Notes under the pieces: model-generated
What the model was told of the DNA's origin: nothing
Database searches by the model: none
Seen by the model: the letters and a program-made list of their open reading frames with translations, nothing else
Position numbers and translations under genes: made by a program
Origin: an uncultured Bacteroidota bacterium
GTDB lineage: Bacteria > Bacteroidota > Bacteroidia > B-17B0 > Aurantibacillaceae
DNA: 63,846 bases
NCBI GenBank assembly: GCA_903834765.1
Contig: CAILKE010000067.1
Location: 1 to 63,846, forward strand
Direction of reading: 5' to 3'
Part shown: positions 1 through 9,920 of the stretch, piece after piece
Layout: each line of letters begins with the position of its first letter
Position numbering within the stretch: position 1 is the stretch's first letter

Positions 1-53
1 TATGTCTAAATTATTGTTTTTTATTTACCGTATGGTATAGCCAGTTTATCTTC

Positions 54-71
54 TCCCGATAGCTATCGGGA
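54..71. repeat. 18-bp perfect palindrome TCCCGATAGCTATCGGGA
   Basis: The sequence TCCCGATAGCTATCGGGA is its own reverse complement over all 18 bases, and its GC content is far above that of its surroundings. It lies outside any gene. My recollection is that palindromes of this kind recur between genes in Bacteroidota, but no second copy was noticed in this window. A role as a terminator or protein-binding site is inference. Confidence 0.6.
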
Positions 72-263
72 TGTGTTTGTGTTTCGGCAAACATGGCTAA
101 TTCATATTAGTATTTGACATGAGGGTTGTTTAAAGTTGCCTTGTTATTAAGACAGTAAATTATAGTCATAAAGAACGTTTTATTTTATAGTAACTGTATT
201 TTATTTTTAAAAAATAAGTTCAATATTCTAAAGTTAAATTTACTTTATTTAATTTTCATGTTT

Positions 264-300
264 AAAACAATATTTTCCATATTTTGGAAAATATTGTTTT
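264..300. terminator. Hairpin, possible terminator
   Basis: AAAACAATATTTTCC at 264-278 pairs perfectly with GGAAAATATTGTTTT at 286-300, leaving a 7-nt loop. The right arm ends in a T run and the left arm begins with an A run, so it could act in either direction. It is most likely the end of a transcript coming from beyond the left edge. Confidence 0.5.
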
Positions 301-391
301 TAAAGAAATCAAATATTTTTTTGAAATTTAATCCGATTTTTTAGTTTGATTTTTTTTAGTTGTTTTATTATGACTGTTTCTTTTAAACATT

Positions 392-399
392 TACTTTTA
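392..399 (+). promoter_or_regulatory. -7 box TACTTTTA for the deacetylase gene
   Basis: TACTTTTA fits the Bacteroidota -7 element (TAnnTTTG, last base variable). It overlaps the first possible ATG at 399, so transcription would begin near 404-406. That favours the ATG at 408 as the start codon. No clear -33 TTTG is seen. Confidence 0.4.
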
Positions 400-407
400 T
401 GGTAAAA

Positions 408-1019
408 ATGAAGTTTTTAATTCGCCCTCCTCAACTATTAAGGAATTTGTATAAAGATTCTCTTTGGCGAATGGATAAAACTAAACCTATTATTTATTTA
501 ACCTTTGATGATGGTCCTATTCCTGAATTAACACCTTGGATTTTAGATATTTTGAAACAATATCAAATAACAGCTACTTTTTTTTGTGTAGGCGAAAATA
601 TCGACAAAAATCCTGAAATTTTTAAGCGAATTTTAGAGGAAGGTCATCAAGTTGGAAATCATACATACAATCACTTAAAAGGTTGGCAAACTAAAAAAAA
701 GGATTATTTAGACAATGTTGCTAGGTGCCAAACACTGACGCAAACTAAATTATTCAGGGCTCCTTATGGTCGCATAAACCGAAAGCAGTATAAGCTATTA
801 GTTAAAGAATATAAAATAGTTTTTTGGGATGTATTAAGTTATGACTATGATAAATTCACTAGTCCCGAAAGATGCCTTGAAAACAGCATTAAACATTCTC
901 AAAACGGAAGTATCATTGTTTTTCATGATAATATAAAGGCAGAAAAAAACATAAAGTATGCTTTACCAAAATATATAGATTATTTTTTGAAATTAAATTA
1001 TAAATTTGCAAGTCTTTAA
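408..1019 (+). CDS. Polysaccharide deacetylase family protein (NodB domain)
   Basis: Carbohydrate esterase family 4-type metal-dependent deacetylase, expected to remove N- or O-acetyl groups from a cell-surface polysaccharide. Counting from the ATG at 408 (203 aa), it shows TFDDGP at residues 32-37 (catalytic Asp and metal Asp), HTYNH at 85-89 (the two metal His), RAPYG at 117-121 and FHDN at 172-175 (catalytic His). The NodB domain fills almost the whole protein. No classical signal peptide is seen, although the N-terminus is basic. An ATG at 399 would add three residues but lies inside the likely -7 box. The next gene starts 19 bases downstream, so the two may share a transcript. The substrate cannot be told from the sequence. 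Confidence 0.9.
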   Translation: MKFLIRPPQLLRNLYKDSLWRMDKTKPIIYLTFDDGPIPELTPWILDILKQYQITATFFCVGENIDKNPEIFKRILEEGHQVGNHTYNHLKGWQTKKKDYLDNVARCQTLTQTKLFRAPYGRINRKQYKLLVKEYKIVFWDVLSYDYDKFTSPERCLENSIKHSQNGSIIVFHDNIKAEKNIKYALPKYIDYFLKLNYKFASL

Positions 1020-1038
1020 TTTTAATTATATTTTTTCA

Positions 1039-1386
1039 ATGAAATTTTCATATATCATAATAATCACTTTTATTTTAGGATTTATTTCTTGTAATCAAAG
1101 TACATCTTTAAAAACAGCTACTTTCCAAGTATGGGGCAACTGCGATAAATGCAAGAAAACGATTGAAACATCCGTTTCAATTAAAGGAGTTAATGAAAAA
1201 AATTGGAATGTAGAATCTAAACTGATGACCATTAAATTTGATACAACCATTATTAGTCTTGAAGAAGTTGAACAACTTATTGCTAAAGTAGGCTATGATA
1301 ATGATATGTATTATGGTGATGATTATGCTTATGGAAAATTAGAATCATGTTGCCAATTCGAGCGTAAGCCTTTCGATTCGAAATAA
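1039..1386 (+). CDS. Heavy-metal-associated (HMA) domain lipoprotein
   Basis: A 115-aa exported protein. Residues 1-17 form a hydrophobic signal ending in a lipobox (GFIS-C18), so it is predicted to be a lipoprotein. The rest is one HMA-type ferredoxin fold with the metal-binding pair C35-x-x-C38 in the motif GNCDKC, and a second Cys pair (SCC) lies near the C-terminus. Proteins of this kind bind Cu(I) or similar ions in the periplasm; the actual metal is not shown. The frame is open upstream to 1006, but that start lies inside the previous gene and would put 11 residues before the signal peptide, so the ATG at 1039 is chosen. Confidence 0.8.
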   Translation: MKFSYIIIITFILGFISCNQSTSLKTATFQVWGNCDKCKKTIETSVSIKGVNEKNWNVESKLMTIKFDTTIISLEEVEQLIAKVGYDNDMYYGDDYAYGKLESCCQFERKPFDSK

Positions 1387-1454
1387 GTCTTAAAAAACAC
1401 ACTCTTACTTATATTTTTTTCTTCTCTAAAATCTTTTCTGTAATTTCAACCATT

Positions 1455-2726
1455 ATGAATAGTTATGGTCGTTTTTGTATGTATGTTACATTCGTGGTAT
1501 TTATAATCGCGGCATGTACTAATCAAAAGGTAAATCAAACTACTAGCGACAGTCTTTACAAAAAAGATAATAATGAATTGAATTCAAAGTATGTGATTTA
1601 TCATATAAATGATTCAGTTAGCCAGCTTTTTTATGATATTTCAAACGAAACCATCGTTTATAAAAAAACAGATACAAGTGCTTCTTTTTATAGTGATGTT
1701 AGATTGTTTTTACAAATCAGCTTAGAAGATAATTTATCAGCAACTAAAGATACTTCTTCTGTTATTATTAGAGATAGGCAAACAACTGTTGATTATAAGC
1801 AATTGAAAGGTTCCTTATATTTCACATTAAAAAGTGGATTCAATTATCATATTACTGTCAATGTATTTGACGCTAATAAAAAAACAAAATACATAACAGC
1901 TCTCTATACAGATAAAACAAGCAAAGAAACGCGCCAGAATTTTTTAGCAACAAGTTCATCTAACACTGTTTTTTTCGGAGCTTATTACAAACCGCAAGAG
2001 TTAGTGTATTTATCTTCGGAACGCCATAAAGAAAAATTATTTACGGTTGATTATTTTAAATCTACGTTTCGATTAGCGATTCCTCCTTTTAGTTTGGAAC
2101 CTATGCCGCGCTTTAGTTACAAGCCAGACAGTTCATTTAGCGTGTATGCGAGAGATGAAAAAATAGAATTAAATATGCCATCCAATGGTTTTTATCATTT
2201 AAAAACAAATGAAGAAACAAAAGATGGCGTCACGTTTTTTGTTTACGAATCTGCTTATCCTAAAATTAAAAATGCAGAGCAAATGATTTTAGCTACCCGT
2301 TATATAATGGCTAAAAAAGAATTTGAAATGTGTATGAATTCAACCGATAAAAAAATAGCCATTGATAAATTTTGGTTGGATATAGGCGGAAGTAGTGAAA
2401 GAGCGAAAGAGCTGATTAGAAAATATTATGGACGCGTGCAAGAGGCTAATAAATTATTTACGAGCTATCAAGAAGGTTGGAAAACCGATAGAGGTATGGT
2501 ATACATTGTATTTGGAGCGCCAAACAAAGTAAGTAAACGTAAAAATGGGGAGGTATGGACTTATGGCGAATCAGGAAATTCGAACGCTGTTTTTTTTCAA
2601 TTTATCAAAGTCATTAATCCCTTTACGGATAACGATTATATCTTGGAACGAAATGAATCCTTTAAAATGCCATGGTACCAAGCCGTTGATATGTGGCGAC
2701 AAGGAAGAGTGTATTTAGATAATTAG
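1455..2726 (+). CDS. GWxTD domain-containing lipoprotein
   Basis: A 423-aa protein with a short N-terminal hydrophobic segment and a lipobox-like Cys (FIIAAC, residue 21). The C-terminal third carries the signature of the GWxTD family: a helix-rich stretch (WLDIGG...AKELIRKYYGR) followed by EGWKTDRGMVYIVFGAP, then EVWTYGE and a hydrophobic strand. The middle part looks like beta-sandwich repeats. GWxTD proteins are frequent in Bacteroidota and related phyla, and their molecular role is not established. The gene converges on pyrG with only 7 bases between the stop codons. Confidence 0.85.
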   Translation: MNSYGRFCMYVTFVVFIIAACTNQKVNQTTSDSLYKKDNNELNSKYVIYHINDSVSQLFYDISNETIVYKKTDTSASFYSDVRLFLQISLEDNLSATKDTSSVIIRDRQTTVDYKQLKGSLYFTLKSGFNYHITVNVFDANKKTKYITALYTDKTSKETRQNFLATSSSNTVFFGAYYKPQELVYLSSERHKEKLFTVDYFKSTFRLAIPPFSLEPMPRFSYKPDSSFSVYARDEKIELNMPSNGFYHLKTNEETKDGVTFFVYESAYPKIKNAEQMILATRYIMAKKEFEMCMNSTDKKIAIDKFWLDIGGSSERAKELIRKYYGRVQEANKLFTSYQEGWKTDRGMVYIVFGAPNKVSKRKNGEVWTYGESGNSNAVFFQFIKVINPFTDNDYILERNESFKMPWYQAVDMWRQGRVYLDN

Positions 2727-2733
2727 TTTATAA

Positions 2734-4344
2734 TTATATTTTTTCTCCCAAACAAGCTTTTACAAAATTCACAAATAACGGATGTGGATTTTCTACTGTG
2801 CTCTTATATTCAGGATGAAATTGTACGCCAATAAAAAAGGGATGTGATGGGATCTCTACAATCTCAGCTAATTCAGCATGAGGGTTTAAGCCCGAAAGAA
2901 CCATACCAGCATCTTTAAACAACTTAGTGTATTCGTTATTAAATTCATAACGGTGGCGATGGCGCTCATTAATATCGGTTTTACCATATATTTTGTGAGC
3001 TAGGGTTCCCTCTACAATTCGGCAAGGATAAGAACCTAAACGCATAGTGCCTCCCATGTGAGAAATATTTTTTTGAGCTTCCAATAAATCAATAACTGGA
3101 GCTGAAGTTGCAGGATTCATTTCGCGACTATGCGCATCTTTTAAACCCAATACATGTCTGGCAAATTCAATAACGGAACATTGCATACCCAAACAAATTC
3201 CTAAAAAAGGAACGTTGTTTTCGCGTGCATATTTAATTGCGGATATTTTCCCTTCAATGCCTCTGTTTCCAAATCCTGGGGCTACTAATACACCTTTTAT
3301 ATTTTTAAGTTTTTCTTTAACGTTCTCGTCTGTTAAATTTTCGCTATGTATCCACTCTACGCTTACTTTGCAATCGTTTATTGCACCTGCATGAATAAAG
3401 GCTTCAGCAATAGATTTATAAGATTCTTTTAATTCAACGTATTTACCAACTAATCCAATGGTTACTTCTTTAGTAGGATTATAAAATTTATTTAAAAAGT
3501 TTTTCCATTTTTCTAAATGAACTTCGGTAGGCGTAGTAACATTTAATTTTTTTAAGACAATCTCATCCAATTTCTCTTTTTCCATTAATAATGGAACTTC
3601 GTAAATGGTTGGTGCATCTAAGGCCTCAATAACCGCATCAGGAGAGACATTACAGAATAAGGCAATTTTTCGTCTAATGTCAGAACTTATTTCGTGTTCC
3701 GAACGGCATACTAAAATATCAGGTTGAACACCATATTCTAATAATAATTTAACGGAGTGTTGAGTTGGTTTTGTTTTTAATTCGCCAGATGTTGCTAAAT
3801 AAGGCAATAAAGTTAAATGAATAACTGTACAATCTTCGCCTAATTCCCATTTCAATTGACGCACAGCTTCAATATATGGTAGAGATTCGATATCACCTAC
3901 GGTTCCACCAATTTCGGTAATCACAAATTGAAATTGACCAGTTTTTCCTAAGATTTTAATTCTGTTTTTAATTTCGTCGGTAATATGTGGAATAACTTGA
4001 ACAGTTTTACCTAAAAACTCACCTTTACGCTCTTTTTCAATCACAGATTGGTAAATACGCCCTGTTGTAACATTATTAGCCTGAGAGGTAGGTACATTTA
4101 AAAAACGCTCGTAGTGTCCTAAATCCAAGTCAGTTTCAGCACCATCTTCGGTTACGTAGCATTCGCCATGTTCGTATGGATTTAAAGTGCCCGGATCGAT
4201 ATTGATATATGGGTCTAATTTTTGAATCGTCACGGTAAATCCTCTTGCTTGAAGCAATTTAGCTAAAGATGCTGCGATAATTCCTTTTCCTAGAGAAGAT
4301 GTTACACCACCGGTAACAAAGATGTATTTAGTATTAACTGACAT
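2734..4344 (-). CDS. pyrG: CTP synthase
   Basis: Catalyses ATP-dependent amination of UTP to CTP with glutamine as nitrogen donor, in the cytoplasm. The 536-aa length is standard. The N-terminal amidoligase domain begins with [13 protein letters not shown] (P-loop) and has [13 protein letters not shown]. The C-terminal class I glutaminase domain has the nucleophile Cys in GICLGMQC and the His/Glu pair in FHPEY. All active-site motifs are present, so the enzyme should be functional. A -7-like box (TATCTTTA on the minus strand) lies 22 bases upstream of the ATG. Confidence 0.98.
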   Translation of the reverse strand: MSVNTKYIFVTGGVTSSLGKGIIAASLAKLLQARGFTVTIQKLDPYINIDPGTLNPYEHGECYVTEDGAETDLDLGHYERFLNVPTSQANNVTTGRIYQSVIEKERKGEFLGKTVQVIPHITDEIKNRIKILGKTGQFQFVITEIGGTVGDIESLPYIEAVRQLKWELGEDCTVIHLTLLPYLATSGELKTKPTQHSVKLLLEYGVQPDILVCRSEHEISSDIRRKIALFCNVSPDAVIEALDAPTIYEVPLLMEKEKLDEIVLKKLNVTTPTEVHLEKWKNFLNKFYNPTKEVTIGLVGKYVELKESYKSIAEAFIHAGAINDCKVSVEWIHSENLTDENVKEKLKNIKGVLVAPGFGNRGIEGKISAIKYARENNVPFLGICLGMQCSVIEFARHVLGLKDAHSREMNPATSAPVIDLLEAQKNISHMGGTMRLGSYPCRIVEGTLAHKIYGKTDINERHRHRYEFNNEYTKLFKDAGMVLSGLNPHAELAEIVEIPSHPFFIGVQFHPEYKSTVENPHPLFVNFVKACLGEKI

Positions 4345-4366
4345 AGCGATTTTATTGAACCGCAGG

Positions 4367-4374
4367 TAAAGATA
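4367..4374 (-). promoter_or_regulatory. -7 box TATCTTTA for pyrG
   Basis: On the minus strand the sequence reads TATCTTTA, a TAnnTTTA variant of the Bacteroidota -7 element, ending 22 bases upstream of the pyrG ATG. The same octamer occurs ahead of the lipoprotein gene at 57396. Confidence 0.4.
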
Positions 4375-4492
4375 GGTTAATTTTTTGGAATTTTAGGACA
4401 GGAGTTTTAAGTATTTATTCAACTAAATTAAACTAAGGAAAAAGATAGAAAGATAAAAACTCATTAATATCAATTTCATCAACGTATAAGCC

Positions 4493-5971
4493 TTAATTTA
4501 CTAAAATGTAATTTTTCAAATAATTATTTCTCCAGGATTTATTGGCTGATGCATTGAGGTATTCTAACACGGGTTTATTATCGGTATTAATGATGTTTGT
4601 ATTTGAATAAATGATTGGAGATAACTCATTATCTAGGGTTACATTTAATGGCTTCATGCTCGCTACTATTAAGAGATTTCGATAATCTTCGTCTTCGCTG
4701 GTTGTGCATATTTTTAAATCAAATCCTGCATTTTTAAGCGTAGATAATAAACATTGAGTGCCAAGGCCTCTGCTACCAGCTAAATAGCCATGTGAGTTAA
4801 TCAGCATGACGCCATTGGTTGTTAGCAGTGTTTTTAATTTTCGTAAACTTTCCTGAGTAATCACATACGAAGGTTGCTCTTCGGCTTTATATAAATCAAA
4901 AACAATGAGGTTGAATTTTTTTTCACATACATTAATAAAATGTCTTGCATCATCACAGTGAGTTTCAATGTTTGTATTGAGGTAAAAAAAACGTTTTGCT
5001 ACATTGATAATTCGTTCATCAAACTCCACACTAGTGAGGTTATATTCATGATATGATAACAGATTTGCAATAACTCCTCCGCCAAGGCCTAATAACAAAG
5101 CATCACCCTTAGGCATGTAATTTAAGTTTTTTTGAAATAAATTGATATAATCAGATACAGGCTGATTATTTTGTAAATTCATTTCGGTTTGAATGATGTT
5201 ATTAATAAGTAACCGTCTGATAATGATATCAGGATTTGAAGGTTGTGGTTCATCTCTGATTTCGAGTTTACCAAAAACACCTTCTGTTTGAAAAATAGTA
5301 AATTTATTTTTATGTATATGAGTAAAGCTGTAGATGATTATTAATAAAGGAACGACAATGATTCCATATAATTTTTTATTTTTAAAAATAGGAATTAAAA
5401 TCAAAATAGATAACCCTAATATACTGGCAAAAATAAATAGAGTAAACATAATGCCATAAGAAGGAATTAAATAAAATCCACATAAAAAAGTAGCAACGAT
5501 TCCTCCTAAGGTTGATATGGCATATATCTTACCGCTGTTTTCTCCGCTTTCATTTGCACTTGATGTTAATAAAGAAATGATTAAAGGAGAAGCTGCTCCT
5601 AAACATAACATTGGAGGAAATATAATAGCGCAAGAAGATAATATAACTGCTGGAATCAATGATAAATGATAAGCGATGGTGTTAAAATATAAGCTTATTG
5701 TAGGCATCATACAGATAAAAATAATGGCACTAAATAAGATAATTAATAATAGTTTTTCTTTATGAAGCCGCTTGCTTAATTGACCACCAATAAAATAGCC
5801 ACTTGCTAAACCTCCTAATGTTATAGCCATAATAGAGCTCCATACGTATAAACTACTTCCAAAAATGGGTGCTAATAATTTGGCGCCACAAATTTCAGCA
5901 GCCATTACCGCAGAGCCTTCTGCTAAGGAAATGAGGTATAGTTTATATGATCTTAAAACGGTACTCATCAT
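4493..5971 (-). CDS. Membrane protein fused to a spermidine-synthase-like domain
   Basis: A 492-aa fusion. About 200 residues at the N-terminus form six or seven transmembrane helices resembling half of a major-facilitator transporter. The C-terminal part (about 220-492) is a Rossmann methyltransferase-like fold of the spermidine synthase family with the nucleotide motif LLLGLGGGV near residue 290, then VEFDERI and an acidic strand end (LIVFDLYK). The family is widespread, its members are often called fused MFS/spermidine synthase, and polyamine synthesis has not been shown for most of them. The gene is 36 bases downstream of the GH3 fusion on the same strand, so cotranscription is likely. 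Two adjacent ATGs (5971 and 5968) are possible starts. Confidence 0.8.
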   Translation of the reverse strand: MMSTVLRSYKLYLISLAEGSAVMAAEICGAKLLAPIFGSSLYVWSSIMAITLGGLASGYFIGGQLSKRLHKEKLLLIILFSAIIFICMMPTISLYFNTIAYHLSLIPAVILSSCAIIFPPMLCLGAASPLIISLLTSSANESGENSGKIYAISTLGGIVATFLCGFYLIPSYGIMFTLFIFASILGLSILILIPIFKNKKLYGIIVVPLLIIIYSFTHIHKNKFTIFQTEGVFGKLEIRDEPQPSNPDIIIRRLLINNIIQTEMNLQNNQPVSDYINLFQKNLNYMPKGDALLLGLGGGVIANLLSYHEYNLTSVEFDERIINVAKRFFYLNTNIETHCDDARHFINVCEKKFNLIVFDLYKAEEQPSYVITQESLRKLKTLLTTNGVMLINSHGYLAGSRGLGTQCLLSTLKNAGFDLKICTTSEDEDYRNLLIVASMKPLNVTLDNELSPIIYSNTNIINTDNKPVLEYLNASANKSWRNNYLKNYILVN

Positions 5972-6007
5972 TTAAATAGAAGTATTACACAATTTTATTT
6001 TTAGTAA

Positions 6008-8959
6008 TTAAGGAACTAAAGGCATTCTTAAAGATTCATAAAGCGTACGATGTATTTTTCCTCTGATACCAAGTTTTGCTAATTTATTTTCGTCGGCATT
6101 TGGATATACTCTGTTAGATAAGAATATAAAGATTAATCCATTTGTAGGATCAGCCCACGCGAACGTGCCTGTAAAGCCGCTATGTCCGTAACTTTGTAAA
6201 CTACATTCTTTGGTAACAGGGCTTTCTTTTTTTACATCAAATTCTGGTTTATCAAAACATAAGCCTCTACGATTATCAAGAAATTGAGAACTAGTATATT
6301 GTCTTATCACTGAGCTATCTAATAATTGCAATCCATTGTATTCTCCTTTGTTTAATAATAATTCCATCACTAAAGCCACATCCATCGCAGAACCAAATAA
6401 ACCGGCATGCCCAGCAATTCCGCCCATTAACGCTGCTCCTTGATCGTGAACATATCCTCTTACTAATTGTTTACGGAACTTTGTATCATTTTCGGTTGGT
6501 GCAATTTGATTTAGTGGATACTTAGTCAACGGTAAGTAAGTAAGCCCACAATTTAGTGGTGTATAAAATGTTTTTTGTACATACTCATTAATAGGTTTTC
6601 CTGTTTTATTTTCAATTAATTTTTTAGAAAAATAATAACCAATATCGCTGTACAAATATTTCCCTTTAGTCTCCAGTCTACTATCCAAAATTTGTTTGTA
6701 AATAGAATCAGTATAACTTTTGATTACAAATAATTTCTTAGCCACTGGTATAGGAAATTTTAGTGATGCTGTATCACTGTAGTAACCATCTTTGTAGTTA
6801 TTAGATTTATCAAGGGTTTTGAAGTAAAAAGGCAACCATGCTTGCAATCCAGATTGATGCGTGAGTATATCCTTGTAATTCAGATCGTACTTATTTGTTT
6901 CTTTGTATTCAGGAAAATAATAACCTAAGTTTTGATTATAGTCAAAAAGTTTTTGTTCCGATAATTTCATTAAGGCTAACGAGGTGGATAATATTTTTGT
7001 TAATGATGCTAAATCATAAATCGTATTATTTGTCACTTTATCTGCATTGACATCGTAGGTTAGTTTCCCAAAGTTTTTTTGATAAAATACAGCCCCATTT
7101 TTAATAGCAATAATTTGACAACCTGGATAAGCCTGTTCTTTGATTCCATATCGCGCAATAGAATCTACTTCTGATAATTTTTTTACGTCAATACCTAATT
7201 CTTCAGGCGTTACAAATTTTAATCTAATTTGTTTTTTCAATTCAAGTCCAGTGCCTGCTTTAAATAAATTAGTTGAAACAGGCAATGTTCCATTAACGGT
7301 TATAGCTCCCATAACTGCATTTGCTGCTGCTTTTTGACTGAATACATTATTTTCATATACGTTTAAAATTGCAACGGATTTTTCTATACCCTGTAATTTA
7401 TTAATTAAGTATGGATTAGAAAATAAACAAGCAATTGTTGGTTTTTCATTGCAAATAGTGGAAATAAGTTCTATAGAAGATTCTGGACAACCGAAATTAT
7501 TTTCAGGCTTATAAGTTGTTTTATTTAATTGTAAAATTACGACATCGTAGTTTTTAATTTTTGAAAATAATGTATCTCTATCTTTTTTAGCTGCATCATG
7601 ATCAATTCCTAAGTGTGTTATTTTACTGTATTTATTAATTGTTTCAGAGAAAGCATTTTGAGATTTATCTCCTATAGATATTTCAATTACTTTTAATGAA
7701 TCTAATTTTTTAAGTGGTAAAATAGAGCGATCATTTTTTAATAAAGTGAGAGATGCTTCGGAAAGTTTGGTATTTAAGACATTAGAAGCAGTTGAATTTA
7801 AATCTTTTACTAAATTTTTTGGATTTACATATTGCTTGTTATTAAGTCCACACCAAAATTTAGCTTTTAATATTTTTTTACAACGAGCATCAATTTCTTC
7901 TTGTGTAATTTGTCCGTTACTCACCGCGATTTTTATTTGTTCGATTGCTTTTGGAACATTTTCAGCAAACAATAATACATCGTTACCTGCTAAAAGTGCT
8001 TTCACATCTACCATTCCAGGCTCATAAAACTTAGCAACTCCTTTCATATTAAGAGCATCCGTAAATATTAAGCCCTGAAATCCTAATTGTTTTTTTAATA
8101 GATCTTGAACAATATATGGAGATAGGGTAGAGGCTGTATTTGTTGTGGTATCATAGCAGGGTACAAATAAATGTGCCACCATAATACTTGATAAACCTTG
8201 ATCGAATAGTTGTTTGAATGGAAAGAGTTCGAGCGAATCCATTCTTTCTTTACAAGCACTAATAACGGGCAGAGTTTTATGTGAATCACTATCTGTATCA
8301 CCATGTCCCGGAAAATGTTTACCATTCGCCATCACTCCTTCTGCTTGCAAACCTTTCATGTACATTACTGCTTTGTGCGCGACTTTATATTTATTTTCTC
8401 CAAAGCTTCGCATCCCAATTACTGGGTTTAAGGGGTTGTTATTCACGTCGGCTACTGGCGCAAAATTCACATGAATCCCCATTCGCTTGCATTCACGAGC
8501 AATTTGTTTACCCATTTCAAAAATTAAACTATCGTTTTTTATTGCTCCTAAAGTCATTTGTCGCGGATACTTAGGCGTACTATCCAAACGCATCGCTAAT
8601 CCCCATTCACCATCAATAGAAATTAATAAGGGCGTTTTTGATAAACGTTGGTAATAGTTGTTTAGTTTGGCTTCACGCATCGGACCGCCTTGCATAAAAA
8701 TTAATCCACCAATATGATAGTTTTCTATCAATTCACGAATCTCGCGAACATGCTTCATATCTTTATTGCTATAGGCAGCTACCATAAATAATTGAGCTAA
8801 ACGCTGGTCGCTATTAAGCGAATTGAAAACGGAATCCACCCAACGCGATTCTAATTTCAAGAAGTCAGGTTCTTTTGTTGTTTTTGGTTCCGGCTTAATA
8901 AATGCTGAAATAACCAACAAAGGAATAATATATAATGCTTTTTTTAAATTCTGAATCAT
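6008..8959 (-). CDS. GH3 beta-N-acetylglucosaminidase (NagZ-like) fused to a class C beta-lactamase-type serine hydrolase
   Basis: A 983-aa exported two-enzyme protein. A hydrophobic N-terminal segment (residues 5-22) is a signal peptide or anchor. Residues about 35-380 are a glycoside hydrolase family 3 domain with the NagZ hallmark KHFPGHG near 212, followed by a DSH triad, and a catalytic Asp in FTDALNMKG. A short linker domain (about 400-580) precedes a serine beta-lactamase-like domain (about 590-975) with SLTK (SxxK, near 651), YSD (YxN position, near 770) and HSGFTG (HxG box, near 925). The likely role is peptidoglycan turnover: removing GlcNAc from muropeptides and cleaving or transferring on peptide stems. 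It starts divergently from the methyltransferase gene. Confidence 0.93.
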   Translation of the reverse strand: MIQNLKKALYIIPLLVISAFIKPEPKTTKEPDFLKLESRWVDSVFNSLNSDQRLAQLFMVAAYSNKDMKHVREIRELIENYHIGGLIFMQGGPMREAKLNNYYQRLSKTPLLISIDGEWGLAMRLDSTPKYPRQMTLGAIKNDSLIFEMGKQIARECKRMGIHVNFAPVADVNNNPLNPVIGMRSFGENKYKVAHKAVMYMKGLQAEGVMANGKHFPGHGDTDSDSHKTLPVISACKERMDSLELFPFKQLFDQGLSSIMVAHLFVPCYDTTTNTASTLSPYIVQDLLKKQLGFQGLIFTDALNMKGVAKFYEPGMVDVKALLAGNDVLLFAENVPKAIEQIKIAVSNGQITQEEIDARCKKILKAKFWCGLNNKQYVNPKNLVKDLNSTASNVLNTKLSEASLTLLKNDRSILPLKKLDSLKVIEISIGDKSQNAFSETINKYSKITHLGIDHDAAKKDRDTLFSKIKNYDVVILQLNKTTYKPENNFGCPESSIELISTICNEKPTIACLFSNPYLINKLQGIEKSVAILNVYENNVFSQKAAANAVMGAITVNGTLPVSTNLFKAGTGLELKKQIRLKFVTPEELGIDVKKLSEVDSIARYGIKEQAYPGCQIIAIKNGAVFYQKNFGKLTYDVNADKVTNNTIYDLASLTKILSTSLALMKLSEQKLFDYNQNLGYYFPEYKETNKYDLNYKDILTHQSGLQAWLPFYFKTLDKSNNYKDGYYSDTASLKFPIPVAKKLFVIKSYTDSIYKQILDSRLETKGKYLYSDIGYYFSKKLIENKTGKPINEYVQKTFYTPLNCGLTYLPLTKYPLNQIAPTENDTKFRKQLVRGYVHDQGAALMGGIAGHAGLFGSAMDVALVMELLLNKGEYNGLQLLDSSVIRQYTSSQFLDNRRGLCFDKPEFDVKKESPVTKECSLQSYGHSGFTGTFAWADPTNGLIFIFLSNRVYPNADENKLAKLGIRGKIHRTLYESLRMPLVP

Positions 8960-9054
8960 GACGTTAAAATACTCGATTTATGAGTGTTCAATCGAATTGA
9001 ATTTTATTGTTTTTAACAGAGATGTTTTGATAGCTAGTAATTTATTTAAATAGT

Positions 9055-9062
9055 TACTTTTG
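9055..9062 (+). promoter_or_regulatory. -7 box TACTTTTG for the methyltransferase gene
   Basis: TACTTTTG is an exact TAnnTTTG match, and a TTTG at 9026-9029 could be the -33 element, though the 25-base spacing is long. The box covers the TTG at 9060 that would otherwise extend the reading frame, so it supports the ATG at 9075 as the start with a leader of only a few bases. Confidence 0.6.
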
Positions 9063-9074
9063 CAAAAAAAGATC

Positions 9075-9884
9075 ATGGATAGCCAAATAGATTATATTCT
9101 TAAAAATAAGAATACGTGGAATATGAAAACAGAACATCATATTGTTTCTGATTTTTATGATGTTGAGAATTTCATAAATGGAAAATCTTCTTTAAACAAT
9201 ATTGAACTTGATTTATTGGGAGACATTTCTGGTAAAACAGTATTGCATCTTCAATGTCATTTCGGACAAGATACCTTATCTCTGGAGCGAATGGGGGCAA
9301 CAGTTACAGGTGTTGATTTATCTGATAAAGCAATAGAACAGGCAAATATTTTGGCAAAAAAATTGAGTAGTAAAGCTACATTTATCTGTTGTGATGTCTA
9401 TGATTTGCCTAAGCATTTAAATGAAAAATTTGATATCGTTTATACAAGCTATGGTACTATAGGTTGGTTGCCTGACATTGATAAATGGGCCAATATTATT
9501 TCCATGTTTTTAAAACCTCAAGGTAAATTTATATTTGTGGATTTTCATCCAGTAGTTTGGATGTTTGATAATGACTTTAATTACATTCAATATAATTATT
9601 TTAAAAATGAGCCCATTGTAGAAATAGAAGAAGGAACATATGCAAATACCAGTGCTCCTATTCAAACAGAATCTATCACTTGGAATCATAGTATCAGTGA
9701 AGTCCTTACCTCATTATTAACTATTGGATTAGAGCTTCAAGCATTTGGTGAGTATAATTATTCGCCCTATAATTGTTTTAAAAATATGGAAGAATTTGAT
9801 CCAAAAAAATTCCGTATTAAGTCATTAGAAAATAAAATACCTATGGTATATTCTATTGTAGCATCAAAAAAAATGCTACTTTAG
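9075..9884 (+). CDS. Class I SAM-dependent methyltransferase
   Basis: A 269-aa cytoplasmic methyltransferase. The SAM-binding motif I reads VLHLQCHFGQDTLSLE near residues 50-65, followed by the acidic end of beta-2 (GVDLSDKAIE) and a motif IV-like strand (FDIVYTSYGTIGW). The C-terminal half holds the variable substrate region (DFHPVVWMFD). This belongs to the UbiE/Bud23-like general group; the substrate cannot be assigned. An upstream in-frame TTG (9060) lies inside the -7 box and was rejected as start. The serA-like gene follows 36 bases later and may be cotranscribed. Confidence 0.85.
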   Translation: MDSQIDYILKNKNTWNMKTEHHIVSDFYDVENFINGKSSLNNIELDLLGDISGKTVLHLQCHFGQDTLSLERMGATVTGVDLSDKAIEQANILAKKLSSKATFICCDVYDLPKHLNEKFDIVYTSYGTIGWLPDIDKWANIISMFLKPQGKFIFVDFHPVVWMFDNDFNYIQYNYFKNEPIVEIEEGTYANTSAPIQTESITWNHSISEVLTSLLTIGLELQAFGEYNYSPYNCFKNMEEFDPKKFRIKSLENKIPMVYSIVASKKMLL

Positions 9885-9920
9885 GATTTTCAAAGTGAAA
9901 ATTTAATTTTTTTAATTAAA

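Larger units (their letters stand above)
1..391. other. Intergenic stretch at window start
   Basis: No supportable gene is seen on either strand here; the open frames are short and have no recognisable motif. It holds an 18-bp perfect palindrome (54-71), a strong hairpin (264-300) that may terminate a gene beyond the left edge, and very A/T-rich DNA leading to the promoter of the polysaccharide deacetylase gene. Confidence 0.6.

Noticed and set aside
7140-8574. Several open frames antisense to the GH3/beta-lactamase gene
   Set aside because: They lie fully inside a well-supported gene and have no motifs of their own.
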